Below are positions 16,011 through 25,121 of a stretch of DNA of 41,182 bases, piece by piece. This DNA comes from DUQU01 sp964481475. GTDB lineage: Bacteria > Bacillota_I > Bacilli_A > Acholeplasmatales > UBA5453. Every line of letters begins with the position of its first letter. Positions within the stretch are counted from its first letter, which is position 1. The translations under genes were made by a program, and so were the position numbers. The notes beneath the pieces were generated by a model, which was not told the DNA's origin, ran no database searches, and saw only the letters and a list, made by a program, of their open reading frames with translations. The DNA is taken from positions 1 through 41,182 of the forward strand of contig CAYZTG010000005.1 in assembly GCA_964481475.1 (NCBI GenBank), read 5' to 3'.

Positions 16011-16806
16011 AATTAACACTCCTTCTATATTTAATTAATGTAATTGGTAAAAAGAACGGGCTTAACACAATTAAACCTAAACTACCAACTAAAATTATAA
16101 CCGCAGATAAAACTATCAATATGATCCCAAAAATTACTTTAATAAAAAGAGTCCAAATAACTCCTTTAATCTTCGCATTAAACAATTTTTTAGGAAAATT
16201 CATAGACTTTTTGATTAACAATTGACTATATTTATAAATAAAACCTTTAAAGTGTAATAAAGTAACATAACTAACAAAACTAACTACAAAATATAATCCT
16301 CCCAAAAAAATAAGTTCTCTATATTCATTAAAACTATTTAAAAAGGGAGAGATTGTTAAAAATAATACAATTATCATAAAAAGGTTAATCCAAACAGTGT
16401 TTTTAGAATATTTTCTCGTTAGTTTCCTAACTTTATCTCCTTCTAAAATTAAAACTTCATTAAAGCTATTAATTTTTGACCTTTTCTCGTTCTCACACCC
16501 TAAACAAATTGAGTATGGGTCCTTTTGAAAAAGGTCTTCTTCACCAAAAGGCTCACCACACCATAAGCAAGTTAAAGCGTTGCCAAGCTGATGACTTTCT
16601 TTTGACTTTTCTTCCTTAAAAAAGGCTTCTATTGAAATACTAAAAACTAATGCCAACCTCTTTAATACATCAACACTTGGTTCGCTCGTCCCTTCTTCCC
16701 ATCTTAAAACATCCTCAAGATCAACATCTAACATGTTTGCAAGATTTAAGGGCGAAAGGCTTTTTTCAATTCTTTTTTCTTTGATTATTTTTCCTAAACT
16801 TTTCAT
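15997..16806 (-). CDS. XRE-type HTH protein with zinc-ribbon and four membrane helices
   Basis: A 269-residue protein with an unusual build. Residues 1-64 form an XRE/Cro helix-turn-helix (IIKEKRIEKSLSPLNLANML, then DVLRWEEGTSEPSVDVLKRL). Residues 80-104 have Cys80-x2-Cys83 and Cys101-x2-Cys104, a probable zinc ribbon. From about 128 on there are four hydrophobic segments. It therefore looks like a membrane-tethered DNA-binding regulator that could sense metal, redox or membrane state (inference). ATG 16806 is preceded by AGGTG. It is the first gene of the operon with the coiled-coil membrane protein and the S41 lipoprotein. Confidence 0.85.
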   Translation of the reverse strand: MKSLGKIIKEKRIEKSLSPLNLANMLDVDLEDVLRWEEGTSEPSVDVLKRLALVFSISIEAFFKEEKSKESHQLGNALTCLWCGEPFGEEDLFQKDPYSICLGCENEKRSKINSFNEVLILEGDKVRKLTRKYSKNTVWINLFMIIVLFLTISPFLNSFNEYRELIFLGGLYFVVSFVSYVTLLHFKGFIYKYSQLLIKKSMNFPKKLFNAKIKGVIWTLFIKVIFGIILIVLSAVIILVGSLGLIVLSPFFLPITLIKYRRSVNYDYL

Positions 16807-16824
16807 TATCAAACACCTATTGAT

Positions 16825-16833
16825 ATTTTAGCA
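16825..16833 (-). promoter_or_regulatory. Extended -10 promoter of HTH/coiled-coil/S41 operon
   Basis: TGCTAAAAT on the minus strand, about 19 bases before the HTH gene start, directly after the aldolase terminator. Confidence 0.5.
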
Positions 16834-16841
16834 TACTTTAC

Positions 16842-16897
16842 TAAAAAAAATGATTCTCTTCTTTAAATAACTTTACTACCTTTTTAAGAGAGAATCA
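16842..16897 (-). terminator. Terminator after aldolase gene
   Basis: TGATTCTCT (16851-16859) pairs with AGAGAATCA (16889-16897) across a 29-nt loop, followed on the minus strand by T8. Confidence 0.8.
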
Positions 16898-16922
16898 TTT
16901 TATTAAATTTTTAACTTCTAAC

Positions 16923-17810
16923 TTACTTAACGGAAGCCTCATAAATGGCTTTTATTGAATTTAGTAACGTAAGATTAAATTCATCATTTGTTTGATCAAT
17001 TGTTAAACCCTCTGTAAAAGCTCTGGAAAAACTCGCGATTACACCTTTATTTTCGCTTAGCAATTTGATTGCTTCGGCCCTTTGATAACCGCCACTCAAA
17101 GCCACAACCCTTATAGTTCTTTGATTATTAATTAAAGGTAAATATAAGTTTGCTTTACTAGGTATAGTTATCTTAAAAATTACCCTACTTTCATTAGGCA
17201 ATTTATTTAATTCTTCTATTAGATATTTAAGTAAAAGATCTTCTGCTCTTGCTTTATCTTCCATCATAATATCTATTTCAGGTTCAATGATCGGAACTAG
17301 TCCGTAACTCATCACAATTTTTGCCACACTAAATTGTTGTTGAACAACTTTTTTAATGCCTTCTTCATTAAACTCTTTAATAACAGAACGCATCTTTGTT
17401 CCAAAAATATTTCTTCTAACTGCCCGTTCTAATAAACTTTCTAGATTTTCCATGGGCTTCATTAATTGAACTCCATTTTCAATCTTCTCTAAACCTTTAT
17501 CAATTTTTAAAAAAGGTAATATACCTTTTACATCAAACAAATAATCAGCACTATACCTTCCCTCTATTTTGCTATCCATTGTTTTTTCAAACAAGATTGC
17601 CCCAATAATATGTTTATTAGTAAATGATGGGCTCGTAATAATTCTTTTTCTCATTTCATGAACGAGATCAAACATTTCTTTTTCGTTATGATATTTATCT
17701 TCTAAAATACCATAAAGTTTAAGTGCTTTTGGTGTGGAACCACCGCTTTGATCAAGCGCTGCAATAAAGCCTTTGTTTTCGTGCATCATTTTTATTTTAT
17801 CAATATTCAT
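16923..17810 (-). CDS. fda: Class I fructose-bisphosphate aldolase
   Basis: A 295-residue Schiff-base aldolase splitting fructose 1,6-bisphosphate into two triose phosphates, of the staphylococcal Fda type. AALDQSGGSTPKAL (residues 17-30) is the family's N-terminal phosphate-site motif; Lys213 in VIFKITIP is the likely Schiff-base lysine and IIEPEI (174-179) is conserved. The start at 17810 is supported by AGGTGG upstream and matches the family; upstream in-frame codons reach into the promoter. Most Mollicutes use a class II enzyme, so a class I type is of some interest. It is divergent from ridA. Confidence 0.93.
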   Translation of the reverse strand: MNIDKIKMMHENKGFIAALDQSGGSTPKALKLYGILEDKYHNEKEMFDLVHEMRKRIITSPSFTNKHIIGAILFEKTMDSKIEGRYSADYLFDVKGILPFLKIDKGLEKIENGVQLMKPMENLESLLERAVRRNIFGTKMRSVIKEFNEEGIKKVVQQQFSVAKIVMSYGLVPIIEPEIDIMMEDKARAEDLLLKYLIEELNKLPNESRVIFKITIPSKANLYLPLINNQRTIRVVALSGGYQRAEAIKLLSENKGVIASFSRAFTEGLTIDQTNDEFNLTLLNSIKAIYEASVK

Positions 17811-17828
17811 AATTTCCACCTCAATAAT

Positions 17829-17857
17829 AGTATACTCCTCTTGATAACCTATTTCCA
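17829..17857 (-). promoter_or_regulatory. Aldolase promoter
   Basis: -10 TATACT (17829-17834) and -35 TGGAAA (17852-17857) with a 17-base spacer, upstream of the aldolase start. Confidence 0.6.
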
Positions 17858-17912
17858 TTTTCCACACTTTTTATGATAAAATATGAGTAAATAGTAAAAA
17901 AGGATGGGAAAA

Positions 17913-18290
17913 ATGAAAAAAATATATTCAGATAAAGCACCAAAAGCAATTGGTCCATATTCACAAGCAATACTTGCCGACAATACCTTATATATCTCTG
18001 GTCAACTACCTATTAATCCAGAAACAGGTGAAATACCAAAAACAGTTGCACTTCAAACAAAACAATCTTTATTAAACATTGAAGCAATTTTAAAAGAAGC
18101 TAATATGACCAAAGAAAATGTCGTTAAGTGTACAGTTTATTTAAAAGATTTAAACTATTTTAACGAAATGAATGATGAATATAGCTACTTCTTTTATGAA
18201 CATAAACCAGCTAGAGTGGCCATAGAAGTAGCCAGACTACCTAGAGATGTTTTGGTTGAAATAGATGCTATTGCCTATAAAAACAAATAA
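17913..18290 (+). CDS. ridA: RidA family 2-iminobutanoate/2-iminopropanoate deaminase
   Basis: A 125-residue YjgF/YER057c/UK114 protein that hydrolyses reactive enamine/imine products of PLP enzymes to 2-oxoacids and ammonia. It starts MKKIYSDKAPKAIGPYSQA, the usual N-terminus; SGQLPINPETGEI and the late arginine in VEVARLPRDVLVEID-type context (VARLP) mark an active deaminase. The start at 17913 has AGGATGGG just upstream, while the ATG at 17904 lies within that site. It is one of only two plus-strand genes, and in Bacillus (yabJ) it also lies in the rsmA-ispE-prs neighbourhood. Confidence 0.96.
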   Translation: MKKIYSDKAPKAIGPYSQAILADNTLYISGQLPINPETGEIPKTVALQTKQSLLNIEAILKEANMTKENVVKCTVYLKDLNYFNEMNDEYSYFFYEHKPARVAIEVARLPRDVLVEIDAIAYKNK

Positions 18291-18328
18291 GTAAAGCTAA
18301 TACTTTAATTTTCTTAATATTTAAGGTT

Positions 18329-18360
18329 AAAAAAAGTGGTTGATAAAACCACGTTTTTTT
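18329..18360. terminator. Bidirectional terminator between ridA and nuclease gene
   Basis: GTGGTT (18336-18341) and AACCAC (18347-18352) form the stem, with T7 on the plus side and A7 before it, so it can stop the convergent ridA and nuclease transcripts. Confidence 0.9.
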
Positions 18361-18364
18361 ATTG

Positions 18365-20656
18365 TTAATTATCTAAAACATTAGGGTCTCCAAATGAAAA
18401 AAGAATTTCAGCGAAACCATCATCATAAAAATCTACGAAAGGATTCCTATTTTTTTGCTCAGTAAAGATTAACTCGTTTCTATAAATTTCATAACTACTA
18501 GGTGGATCGATCTCATTCCAATACATTAAAACATCTAAATAACCATAATATATATTATTAAGAACACCAGCATTTTTATCCCCTTTTTCTACTAAAGTTA
18601 AGTAAGGATACATCAAAGTCATATAAAAGAGAATTCTTGCAATATCACCTACATACTCTTCACCAGGATAAAAGATTTGATTTTGCAAATAATAACTAGC
18701 GCTTGGCCCCTTTTCCTCACCATAAAAGTAATTAGAATGAGTCCCGTTTGCAGAACCTATTGCATGCCATAAGTTATGGAAATCGGCATAATGACCCCTA
18801 TTATTGTTATCAGGTCTATATTCAAAAGATTTATCTAAATTAAGGTTATAACCAACATAACTAGTATTCGATTTACTATTATTTTTTGGTCTGATTAACA
18901 TATCGCTTGCTGGCCAAACGTGCTCTCTTTCAATCTTAACACTTGCTCCATTAGATAATTTAAAAATGCCCCCACTTCCCCAAGTTGGGGTAATCAGTTT
19001 ATAAGTCTTATCTCTTCCCTCGTAATCATATAAAACAACTTGACTGCCACTCGTTCCCTCATAAGGGACAAAAACATATCTTGCTTCTCCGTATGTTTTA
19101 TAAGCGACTGTGTCTCTTAGTAAAAAAGCCATATCATTGATAACGTTACTACTATTATTTAAACTTAAGTAATAATTATTAAAACCACTATAATCAATCT
19201 CTTCTAATGTTTCAAGAGAACTTGATAAAACATTTATTGAGATTCTAAGTACTCCAATATTACCAGCACTATCAATAGTTACATAAACAATTTGATATGT
19301 TCCTTCAAGATCAAACTTCAAAACACCATTAATAACTAAACCATTATATAAGTCGTCATCATTAAGTACAATAGCTAAATCATCACCATCAACATTATCA
19401 AAGACACTTACCCATAAAAGAGCCTCTTCTTTATCCCAAATCTCCCCTATTTTATAAGATAGTTTAACACCAACATTTAAAGTTATTTCAGGAGGTATAA
19501 TATCAAGAACTTCCATTACTTTTTTATAATAAATTTTAATATTTTTAATATCTACTCTATTTTGTGTGGTTGCGTTAGATACGTTTTTTATTTCTACTTC
19601 ATTGCTATTATTACTCAAAATAAATTCTTCAACTTTATTAAGATAAACGTGTTCCCCTTCACCATTAATACTAAACCCAGCGTTTTGGTTACCAGTTTCA
19701 ACTTCAATTTTATCGATGATATAGCCTTCTTCTATTTTAATAATTAATGAACCCCCATTTTTACTTCCCGGGTATAATCTTACTTCATTAACATCATTAT
19801 TAAAGATAGCTTTTGAAGTACTATTATTTGCTTTATAAAAAACATCTAAACTTGAACTTCCCAAATTCATTATACTAAGATAACTATTGACATTACTGTC
19901 AGCAATAGCGGTTGTTACTTTTTCTTTAGAACTAAAACTAGCTTCCAAAGCCTTAAAGTTCAAAACTCCTTCAACAATTACATTTTCTTTAATAACTAAA
20001 GGATACTTGCCATCTTTAATTTCATCTATAACATTATTACCATTAATTAATAATTTTTCCAAAACTAATTCTTCCTCTAGAGTAATTGTTAAAATAACTT
20101 CATCTCCATATAGAAAATTATTTAAATTATCTTGATCGGCTTTAACATAGCTTGGTAATAATAATGAATATATCTTCGCTTCCCATTTTGCTACTAAAAC
20201 AGTCTCTACTTCAATAAAAGTGTTAAAGTCAAATTTTTCTTCATCAAGATACCACCCTAAAAAAAGGTAACCTTTCTTAGTTGGGGCATCAGGGATTACT
20301 ACTTTGGATCCTACAATGACTTCTTGGGAATCAATTAAGGTCCCTCCATCACTATCAAACTCTACCAAAACACGGTCACCATCAAGCTTCCAAACAGCTA
20401 TTAAGGTGAAACTCCTTGTAACCTTTGTCGTAAAATCAAACTTTTTGCCATCTAATTGCCATTCAACAAACTTATAGCCTTCTCGAATTGGCTCATTAGG
20501 CTCATCGACTCTTCTCCCGCGTATTACTGTTTCGCTTTTTAAAATCTTGTTATCATAACCTAAATCAAACTCAATTTTACTGCTCATTATGCAAGATGAA
20601 AGAATAAAAAGCATTCCTATTATAATTATTAACAAACCAAATCTTTTTTTTCTCAT
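18365..20656 (-). CDS. Surface lipoprotein with InlB-type repeats and endonuclease I domain
   Basis: A 763-residue lipoprotein: signal peptide with lipobox ILSSC (Cys22), two Listeria-Bacteroides repeats (about 28-90 and 96-160, each ending in a GW/EW...VAKW-like strand), a beta-sandwich region (about 240-380), an Ig-like segment (about 400-480, VFDNVDGDDLAIVLNDD...YVTIDSAGN), and a C-terminal endonuclease I (EndA/NucM/ExeM) domain from about 500. Nuclease landmarks: REHVWPAS (about 577-584), GDIARILFYM (about 664-673) and QKNRNPFVDF (about 735-744), the beta-beta-alpha-metal catalytic set. It should cut extracellular DNA at the cell surface, giving nucleotides to scavenge. Strong AGGAGG before ATG 20656; single-gene transcript. 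Confidence 0.93.
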   Translation of the reverse strand: MRKKRFGLLIIIIGMLFILSSCIMSSKIEFDLGYDNKILKSETVIRGRRVDEPNEPIREGYKFVEWQLDGKKFDFTTKVTRSFTLIAVWKLDGDRVLVEFDSDGGTLIDSQEVIVGSKVVIPDAPTKKGYLFLGWYLDEEKFDFNTFIEVETVLVAKWEAKIYSLLLPSYVKADQDNLNNFLYGDEVILTITLEEELVLEKLLINGNNVIDEIKDGKYPLVIKENVIVEGVLNFKALEASFSSKEKVTTAIADSNVNSYLSIMNLGSSSLDVFYKANNSTSKAIFNNDVNEVRLYPGSKNGGSLIIKIEEGYIIDKIEVETGNQNAGFSINGEGEHVYLNKVEEFILSNNSNEVEIKNVSNATTQNRVDIKNIKIYYKKVMEVLDIIPPEITLNVGVKLSYKIGEIWDKEEALLWVSVFDNVDGDDLAIVLNDDDLYNGLVINGVLKFDLEGTYQIVYVTIDSAGNIGVLRISINVLSSSLETLEEIDYSGFNNYYLSLNNSSNVINDMAFLLRDTVAYKTYGEARYVFVPYEGTSGSQVVLYDYEGRDKTYKLITPTWGSGGIFKLSNGASVKIEREHVWPASDMLIRPKNNSKSNTSYVGYNLNLDKSFEYRPDNNNRGHYADFHNLWHAIGSANGTHSNYFYGEEKGPSASYYLQNQIFYPGEEYVGDIARILFYMTLMYPYLTLVEKGDKNAGVLNNIYYGYLDVLMYWNEIDPPSSYEIYRNELIFTEQKNRNPFVDFYDDGFAEILFSFGDPNVLDN

Positions 20657-20685
20657 AATGACCTCCTGTAAATATAAGTGTTTTT

Positions 20686-20694
20686 ATTATATCA
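20686..20694 (-). promoter_or_regulatory. Extended -10 promoter of nuclease lipoprotein
   Basis: TGATATAAT on the minus strand, 30 bases before the start codon. Confidence 0.65.
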
Positions 20695-20751
20695 TGTTTA
20701 AGGACTTTAAACTTTGTTAATCAATCTTATTTTAAAATCATTCTAATATAT

Positions 20752-20779
20752 AAAAAAAGAATGTAATATCATACATTCT
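20752..20779 (-). terminator. Terminator of prs-pth-mfd-unknown cluster
   Basis: AGAATGTA and TACATTCT pair around a 5-nt loop and are followed on the minus strand by T7, 20 bases after the stop of the unknown gene. Confidence 0.92.
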
Positions 20780-20800
20780 TTAAGTAAGTCGATTATTAAA

Positions 20801-21649
20801 TTATTCACCTAAAATAATTTCTAAATGTTGCATTTCAATAATTTCTTCTTTTATTGCCTTAATTTCATCTCTAATAACACTTATTTCTTTTATTATTTTT
20901 TGATCAAGATCACTTCTTAAAGCTTCTTCCTTGAATTGAATTCCATATACCTTAGCCAGCGGTTGTTCATAAATAGCATCATCATTGACTTCAGTATAGT
21001 AAGTTTTAGAGTGTTTTGCTTCTTTTAATAGTTGTTCAATACCCTCTTTAATACTTGCTTTCTTAGAGATTGTGACGCCATGTAGTTTTCCCAAATCAAG
21101 TAATGACTCTTTTGAAACAGTTTTATATAAAACTAATCTCAACTTATCATAAGTTAATCCCTCTAAAGTATCTTCTTCATCAACAAAAATTTCAAAAAGA
21201 TTAATATTATATTGATAAATATTTTCTTTACTTGTTTTATTACTATTTAAATGTAAAAAGTCGCTGAACAACTTTTCATCCAAATCATTTTCAAAGAGGT
21301 TTTCTAAAATTAGTTTCCATAACACTTCTTTGTACTTAATATTTAATAAATCAGAATCAAGGCTTTCTAATAATCTAGTTAACTGAAAAACAGTTAAAGA
21401 AGGTAAGGCTTCAAACAAAACCTTATCTTCAAACTTAATATTCTTATCTTCTACTTTTAATAAAGCAGTTTCATATAAAGTTGTTAAAAAAGCTTCTCTT
21501 TTAAAGACTACCGGTAACACAACTCTATTTTTCTTAAAAAAGTTTGCTACTATTTTACTAGGTAAATTTGCTAGCCTTTTTACTACTTCATCTATTTTTA
21601 GTGAATCTTTCACAATTAATATTTCATCATTGAATCTCACGATTGACAT
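20801..21649 (-). CDS. Hypothetical cytoplasmic protein downstream of mfd
   Basis: 282 residues, no signal peptide or membrane helix, Lys/Glu/Leu-rich and predicted mostly alpha-helical. I recognise no family. The segment around residues 175-208 (LLDLGKLHGVTISKKASIKE, then GIEQLLKEA) has the helix-turn-helix look of SAP/Rho-N-like nucleic-acid-binding motifs, a weak resemblance only. The last 40 residues (IIKEISVIRDEIKAIKEEI) form a probable coiled coil. The start at 21649 has GGAAGTGAT upstream; a TTG directly before it is less likely. It follows mfd by 37 bases and shares its terminator, so it may be co-expressed with the repair factor. Confidence 0.8.
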   Translation of the reverse strand: MSIVRFNDEILIVKDSLKIDEVVKRLANLPSKIVANFFKKNRVVLPVVFKREAFLTTLYETALLKVEDKNIKFEDKVLFEALPSLTVFQLTRLLESLDSDLLNIKYKEVLWKLILENLFENDLDEKLFSDFLHLNSNKTSKENIYQYNINLFEIFVDEEDTLEGLTYDKLRLVLYKTVSKESLLDLGKLHGVTISKKASIKEGIEQLLKEAKHSKTYYTEVNDDAIYEQPLAKVYGIQFKEEALRSDLDQKIIKEISVIRDEIKAIKEEIIEMQHLEIILGE

Positions 21650-21686
21650 CAATAATCACTTCCTTCATTACATAAGTATATATTAT

Positions 21687-24600
21687 TTAAAGAGGATTAT
21701 CAATCATAACATATCCACCATTTTTTATTACTAAATCTAAATATGTAATCATATCCAATAAGTGATTGCCTTTTTCTTTAAAAACTACAACGATATGCAT
21801 TCTTTTGTTTAAATAACTTAACTTAATATTGGCATCAATCTCACTCAATGCCTCAAAAAATACTTCTCCTTTTATTTCCTTAGTAACGTTAATTGGTAAT
21901 ATAACAGTTAAATCGGTAGTTGTTTGAATTATCTTTTCAACATTAAACATTTCAAAGTATTTAGTTAAAAGTTTTTCATACATATAGTCTATTAAGTCGC
22001 TATCGAGTTTTCCAAAACGATCCTCTAGTTCAACTATTAAGTTGTTTATCTCATTGAGATTCTTAATAGCACCTATTCTTTTATGAATTTGAAGTCTGAT
22101 TTCATCTTTAGAAATATAATCTTTTTTGATATGTCTTTTAGAAAGTAAAACTTCATCGTCTAACTTTTGTGGAACAATTATTCCTTTTTTCTCATTCACA
22201 ACTTCTTCTAACATTTTTAAATACATTTCTAATCCTACTGAATCAATAAAACCGGATTGTTCCTTACCTAAGAGGTCACCCGCTCCCCTTATTGCTAAAT
22301 CTCTCATCGCTATTTTAAAGCCTGAGCCAAGCGATTCAAAATCCTTAATCGTTTTTAGTCTCTTCTCGGCTTCTTCAGTTAATTTCTTTCTTTTATCATA
22401 TAGTAAGTAACTATAAGCGAGCTTGTTACTTCTACCAACTCTTCCTCTAATTTGATAAAGTTGAGCTAGACCCAGCATATCAGCATCATGAACAATTAAC
22501 GTATTTGCGTTCGCAATATCAATCCCTGTTTCAATAATGGTAGTACTTACGAGACAGTCAAACTCTCCTTCAACAAAGGCAGCCATAATATTCTCTAAAT
22601 GAGTTTTATTCATTTGACCATGTGCAACTCCGACTCTAAGATGAGGAATTAATGATTTCAGTTTGTGAACTATAACTTCAATATCACTAACTCTATTATA
22701 TAAATAAAAGACTTGACCACCTCTAGCTACTTCTTTTAAAATAGCTTCTTTTATTATGGCATCGTATCTCTCCAAAATATATGTTTGAATTGGATATCTA
22801 TTTTTCGGTGGTGTTTCAATCATTGACAAATCTTTTATTCCCACTAAACCCATTTGGAGAGTTCTTGGAATTGGAGTAGCTGTTAATGATAAGGTATCGA
22901 CATTTACTTTAATTTCTTTTATTTTTTCTTTATGTAAAACACCAAACCTTTGTTCTTCATCAATTATTAATAGTCCTAAATCTTTATAAATTAGATCTTT
23001 AGACAACAATCTATGAGTCCCAATTATTATATCAACCGTCCCTTTTTGAATGCCAAGAAGTGTTTCTTTAACCTCTTTGGAGCCAACAAATCTACTTAAT
23101 AGTTTTACCGTTATTCCGTATTTATCAAATCTTTCTTTAAACAATAAATAGTGTTGTCTAGCCAGCAATGTTGTCGGGACCAAATAACACACTTGCTTAT
23201 TACTATAAACGGCTTTAAAAGAAGCCCTCATCGCTACTTCTGTTTTACCATAACCCACATCACCAATAAGTAAACGATCCATTACTTTTGTAGACTCCAT
23301 ATCACTAAAAACTTCATTTATTACTTTTAATTGATCTTTCGTTTCCTCATAAATAAAGTCTCTTTTAAAATCATCATGCATTTTATCTTCTTTCAAAAAG
23401 GCAAAACCTTTTTGTTGTTCGCGTTCTTTATATAACTTAAATAATCTATCCGATAGATCACTTAACTTTTCTTTTATTCTCTTTTTAGTATTCTTCCACT
23501 GGTTTGTTCCTAATTTAGTTAGTTTAGGCATCACACCTTCTTTAGAGGCATATTTTAAGACTAAATCAAGTTTGTCTACTGGTACATATAAATAATCAGT
23601 TCCCGCATATTTTATATGAAGATAATCTCTTTTATCATGAGATAACTCCATCGTCTTTATTCCAGTATAGACACCAATCCCATAATCATAATGAACTACA
23701 TAATCGCCCACTTTTAACTCATCTAAATCACTAATTTTAACAGCCTCACCTAAAACGCTTCGGTAATTTATATCTCTTAAATGTGGTTTGTAGTCATATA
23801 AGTAAGCTTCGTCAATAAAAATAATGTTATCGTGATACATCTCAAAACTTAGAGATGCCAATGGATAAAGAATATTAACACTATTTTTGATTAGTTTATT
23901 TACCAATAAATTATACTTAATATTTCTACTCTCAAGTAGGCTAATAAATTTATCATATCTCACTTTACTCGATAAACTAATTATTGCTGATTTATGTTCA
24001 CTAATAATTTCATCTAAAAATAAATCATCTCTTCCTTGATAACTCACAACATCTCTACTACCTACACTAATATTAGTAGGGTTGCTATCGAAAGGTTTAA
24101 TTTGGTATAACTGATACTTCATTAAGTCGTTTAAATGATAATAAAATGCCCTTCCATCGTATAAGGGGCTTTCTTTTTTATAGTTGGCTAAATCTTCTAT
24201 CATTCTTTCATAATTGATTTGAACTTTTTCATTATCAAAAAGAAATATTTGTTTATTTTCTTTAAAATCAAAAATAAATTGATGATCAAAATAACCAATA
24301 TATTGTTTCAAATGGTCTAAATTAGTGCGATTATATAAGTCATCAACCTCTTTATCCATTAAAGTTTTTGTTTCTTTTGTAAGTTTTAATTCCTCTAAAT
24401 CTCTTTCAATTAGTTTAAGAGCTTTTTCTCTTTCTTCATCGCTAAAAATAAGTTCCACTGCGGGAATAATTTCTACTAAACTAGCACTACCAACGCTTCT
24501 TTGTGTGTTAGGATCAAAAACTTTGATTGATTCAATCTCGGTATCAAAAAGATCAATTCTATAAGGATTTTCACTATCAATCGGAAAAATATCTAAAATC

Positions 24601-25121
24601 GATCCTCTTAAACTAAATTCACCTCTTTTAATAACTTGATATTCTCTTCTATACCCGTAATTAATTAAATCTTGAAGCAATTTAGATAAATCTATTGCCA
24701 TATTTTCAGTTAAAGTAATAAAAGATTCTTTATAAACTTCTTTGGTTCTTACTTTTTTAAAGGCACTAACATCATTTAAAACTATTATCTTTTTTTCTTC
24801 TTTCAATAACTCTTTAATTGTTGAAAGTCTTTCAATTTTAAATGTTTCTAGAGAAATATTTAAAAGCGATGTTAAAAATTCATCTTCCGGATAAAATAAA
24901 ACGTCATCGCTCATGATAGAACTTAAATTATCATAAAGTGTTTGCGCTAAAGAAAGATTGGGCATCACAATAAAAATTGATTGTTCACTTAGACTAAATT
25001 GATAACTTAAATAAGCGGCAAAGTAAGGCAAAGAAACATCAGTAATAACTTCTTCTGATGTTTGTTTTTGCATTTTTTCAAATATATTTAATTGTTTATA
25101 ATAATAATTTAATTTATTCAT
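21687..25121 (-). CDS. mfd: Transcription-repair coupling factor
   Basis: A 1144-residue ATP-driven DNA translocase that releases RNA polymerase stalled at lesions and recruits UvrA. In order: UvrB-like N-terminal region with the RRGEFSLRGSILDIFP-like strand (here KRGEFSLRGSILDIFP), the RNA-polymerase-interacting CarD-like domain (about 470-530; GDYVVHYDYGIGVYTGI), Walker A GDVGYGKTEVAM (about 620), DEEQRFGV (about 720), LTATPIPRTLQMG, the TRG-type helicase core with GRVGRSNKLAYSY, and the C-terminal D7 domain. The length is normal. It overlaps pth by 8 bases, as in the Bacillus pth-mfd arrangement. Confidence 0.98.
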   Translation of the reverse strand: MNKLNYYYKQLNIFEKMQKQTSEEVITDVSLPYFAAYLSYQFSLSEQSIFIVMPNLSLAQTLYDNLSSIMSDDVLFYPEDEFLTSLLNISLETFKIERLSTIKELLKEEKKIIVLNDVSAFKKVRTKEVYKESFITLTENMAIDLSKLLQDLINYGYRREYQVIKRGEFSLRGSILDIFPIDSENPYRIDLFDTEIESIKVFDPNTQRSVGSASLVEIIPAVELIFSDEEREKALKLIERDLEELKLTKETKTLMDKEVDDLYNRTNLDHLKQYIGYFDHQFIFDFKENKQIFLFDNEKVQINYERMIEDLANYKKESPLYDGRAFYYHLNDLMKYQLYQIKPFDSNPTNISVGSRDVVSYQGRDDLFLDEIISEHKSAIISLSSKVRYDKFISLLESRNIKYNLLVNKLIKNSVNILYPLASLSFEMYHDNIIFIDEAYLYDYKPHLRDINYRSVLGEAVKISDLDELKVGDYVVHYDYGIGVYTGIKTMELSHDKRDYLHIKYAGTDYLYVPVDKLDLVLKYASKEGVMPKLTKLGTNQWKNTKKRIKEKLSDLSDRLFKLYKEREQQKGFAFLKEDKMHDDFKRDFIYEETKDQLKVINEVFSDMESTKVMDRLLIGDVGYGKTEVAMRASFKAVYSNKQVCYLVPTTLLARQHYLLFKERFDKYGITVKLLSRFVGSKEVKETLLGIQKGTVDIIIGTHRLLSKDLIYKDLGLLIIDEEQRFGVLHKEKIKEIKVNVDTLSLTATPIPRTLQMGLVGIKDLSMIETPPKNRYPIQTYILERYDAIIKEAILKEVARGGQVFYLYNRVSDIEVIVHKLKSLIPHLRVGVAHGQMNKTHLENIMAAFVEGEFDCLVSTTIIETGIDIANANTLIVHDADMLGLAQLYQIRGRVGRSNKLAYSYLLYDKRKKLTEEAEKRLKTIKDFESLGSGFKIAMRDLAIRGAGDLLGKEQSGFIDSVGLEMYLKMLEEVVNEKKGIIVPQKLDDEVLLSKRHIKKDYISKDEIRLQIHKRIGAIKNLNEINNLIVELEDRFGKLDSDLIDYMYEKLLTKYFEMFNVEKIIQTTTDLTVILPINVTKEIKGEVFFEALSEIDANIKLSYLNKRMHIVVVFKEKGNHLLDMITYLDLVIKNGGYVMIDNPL

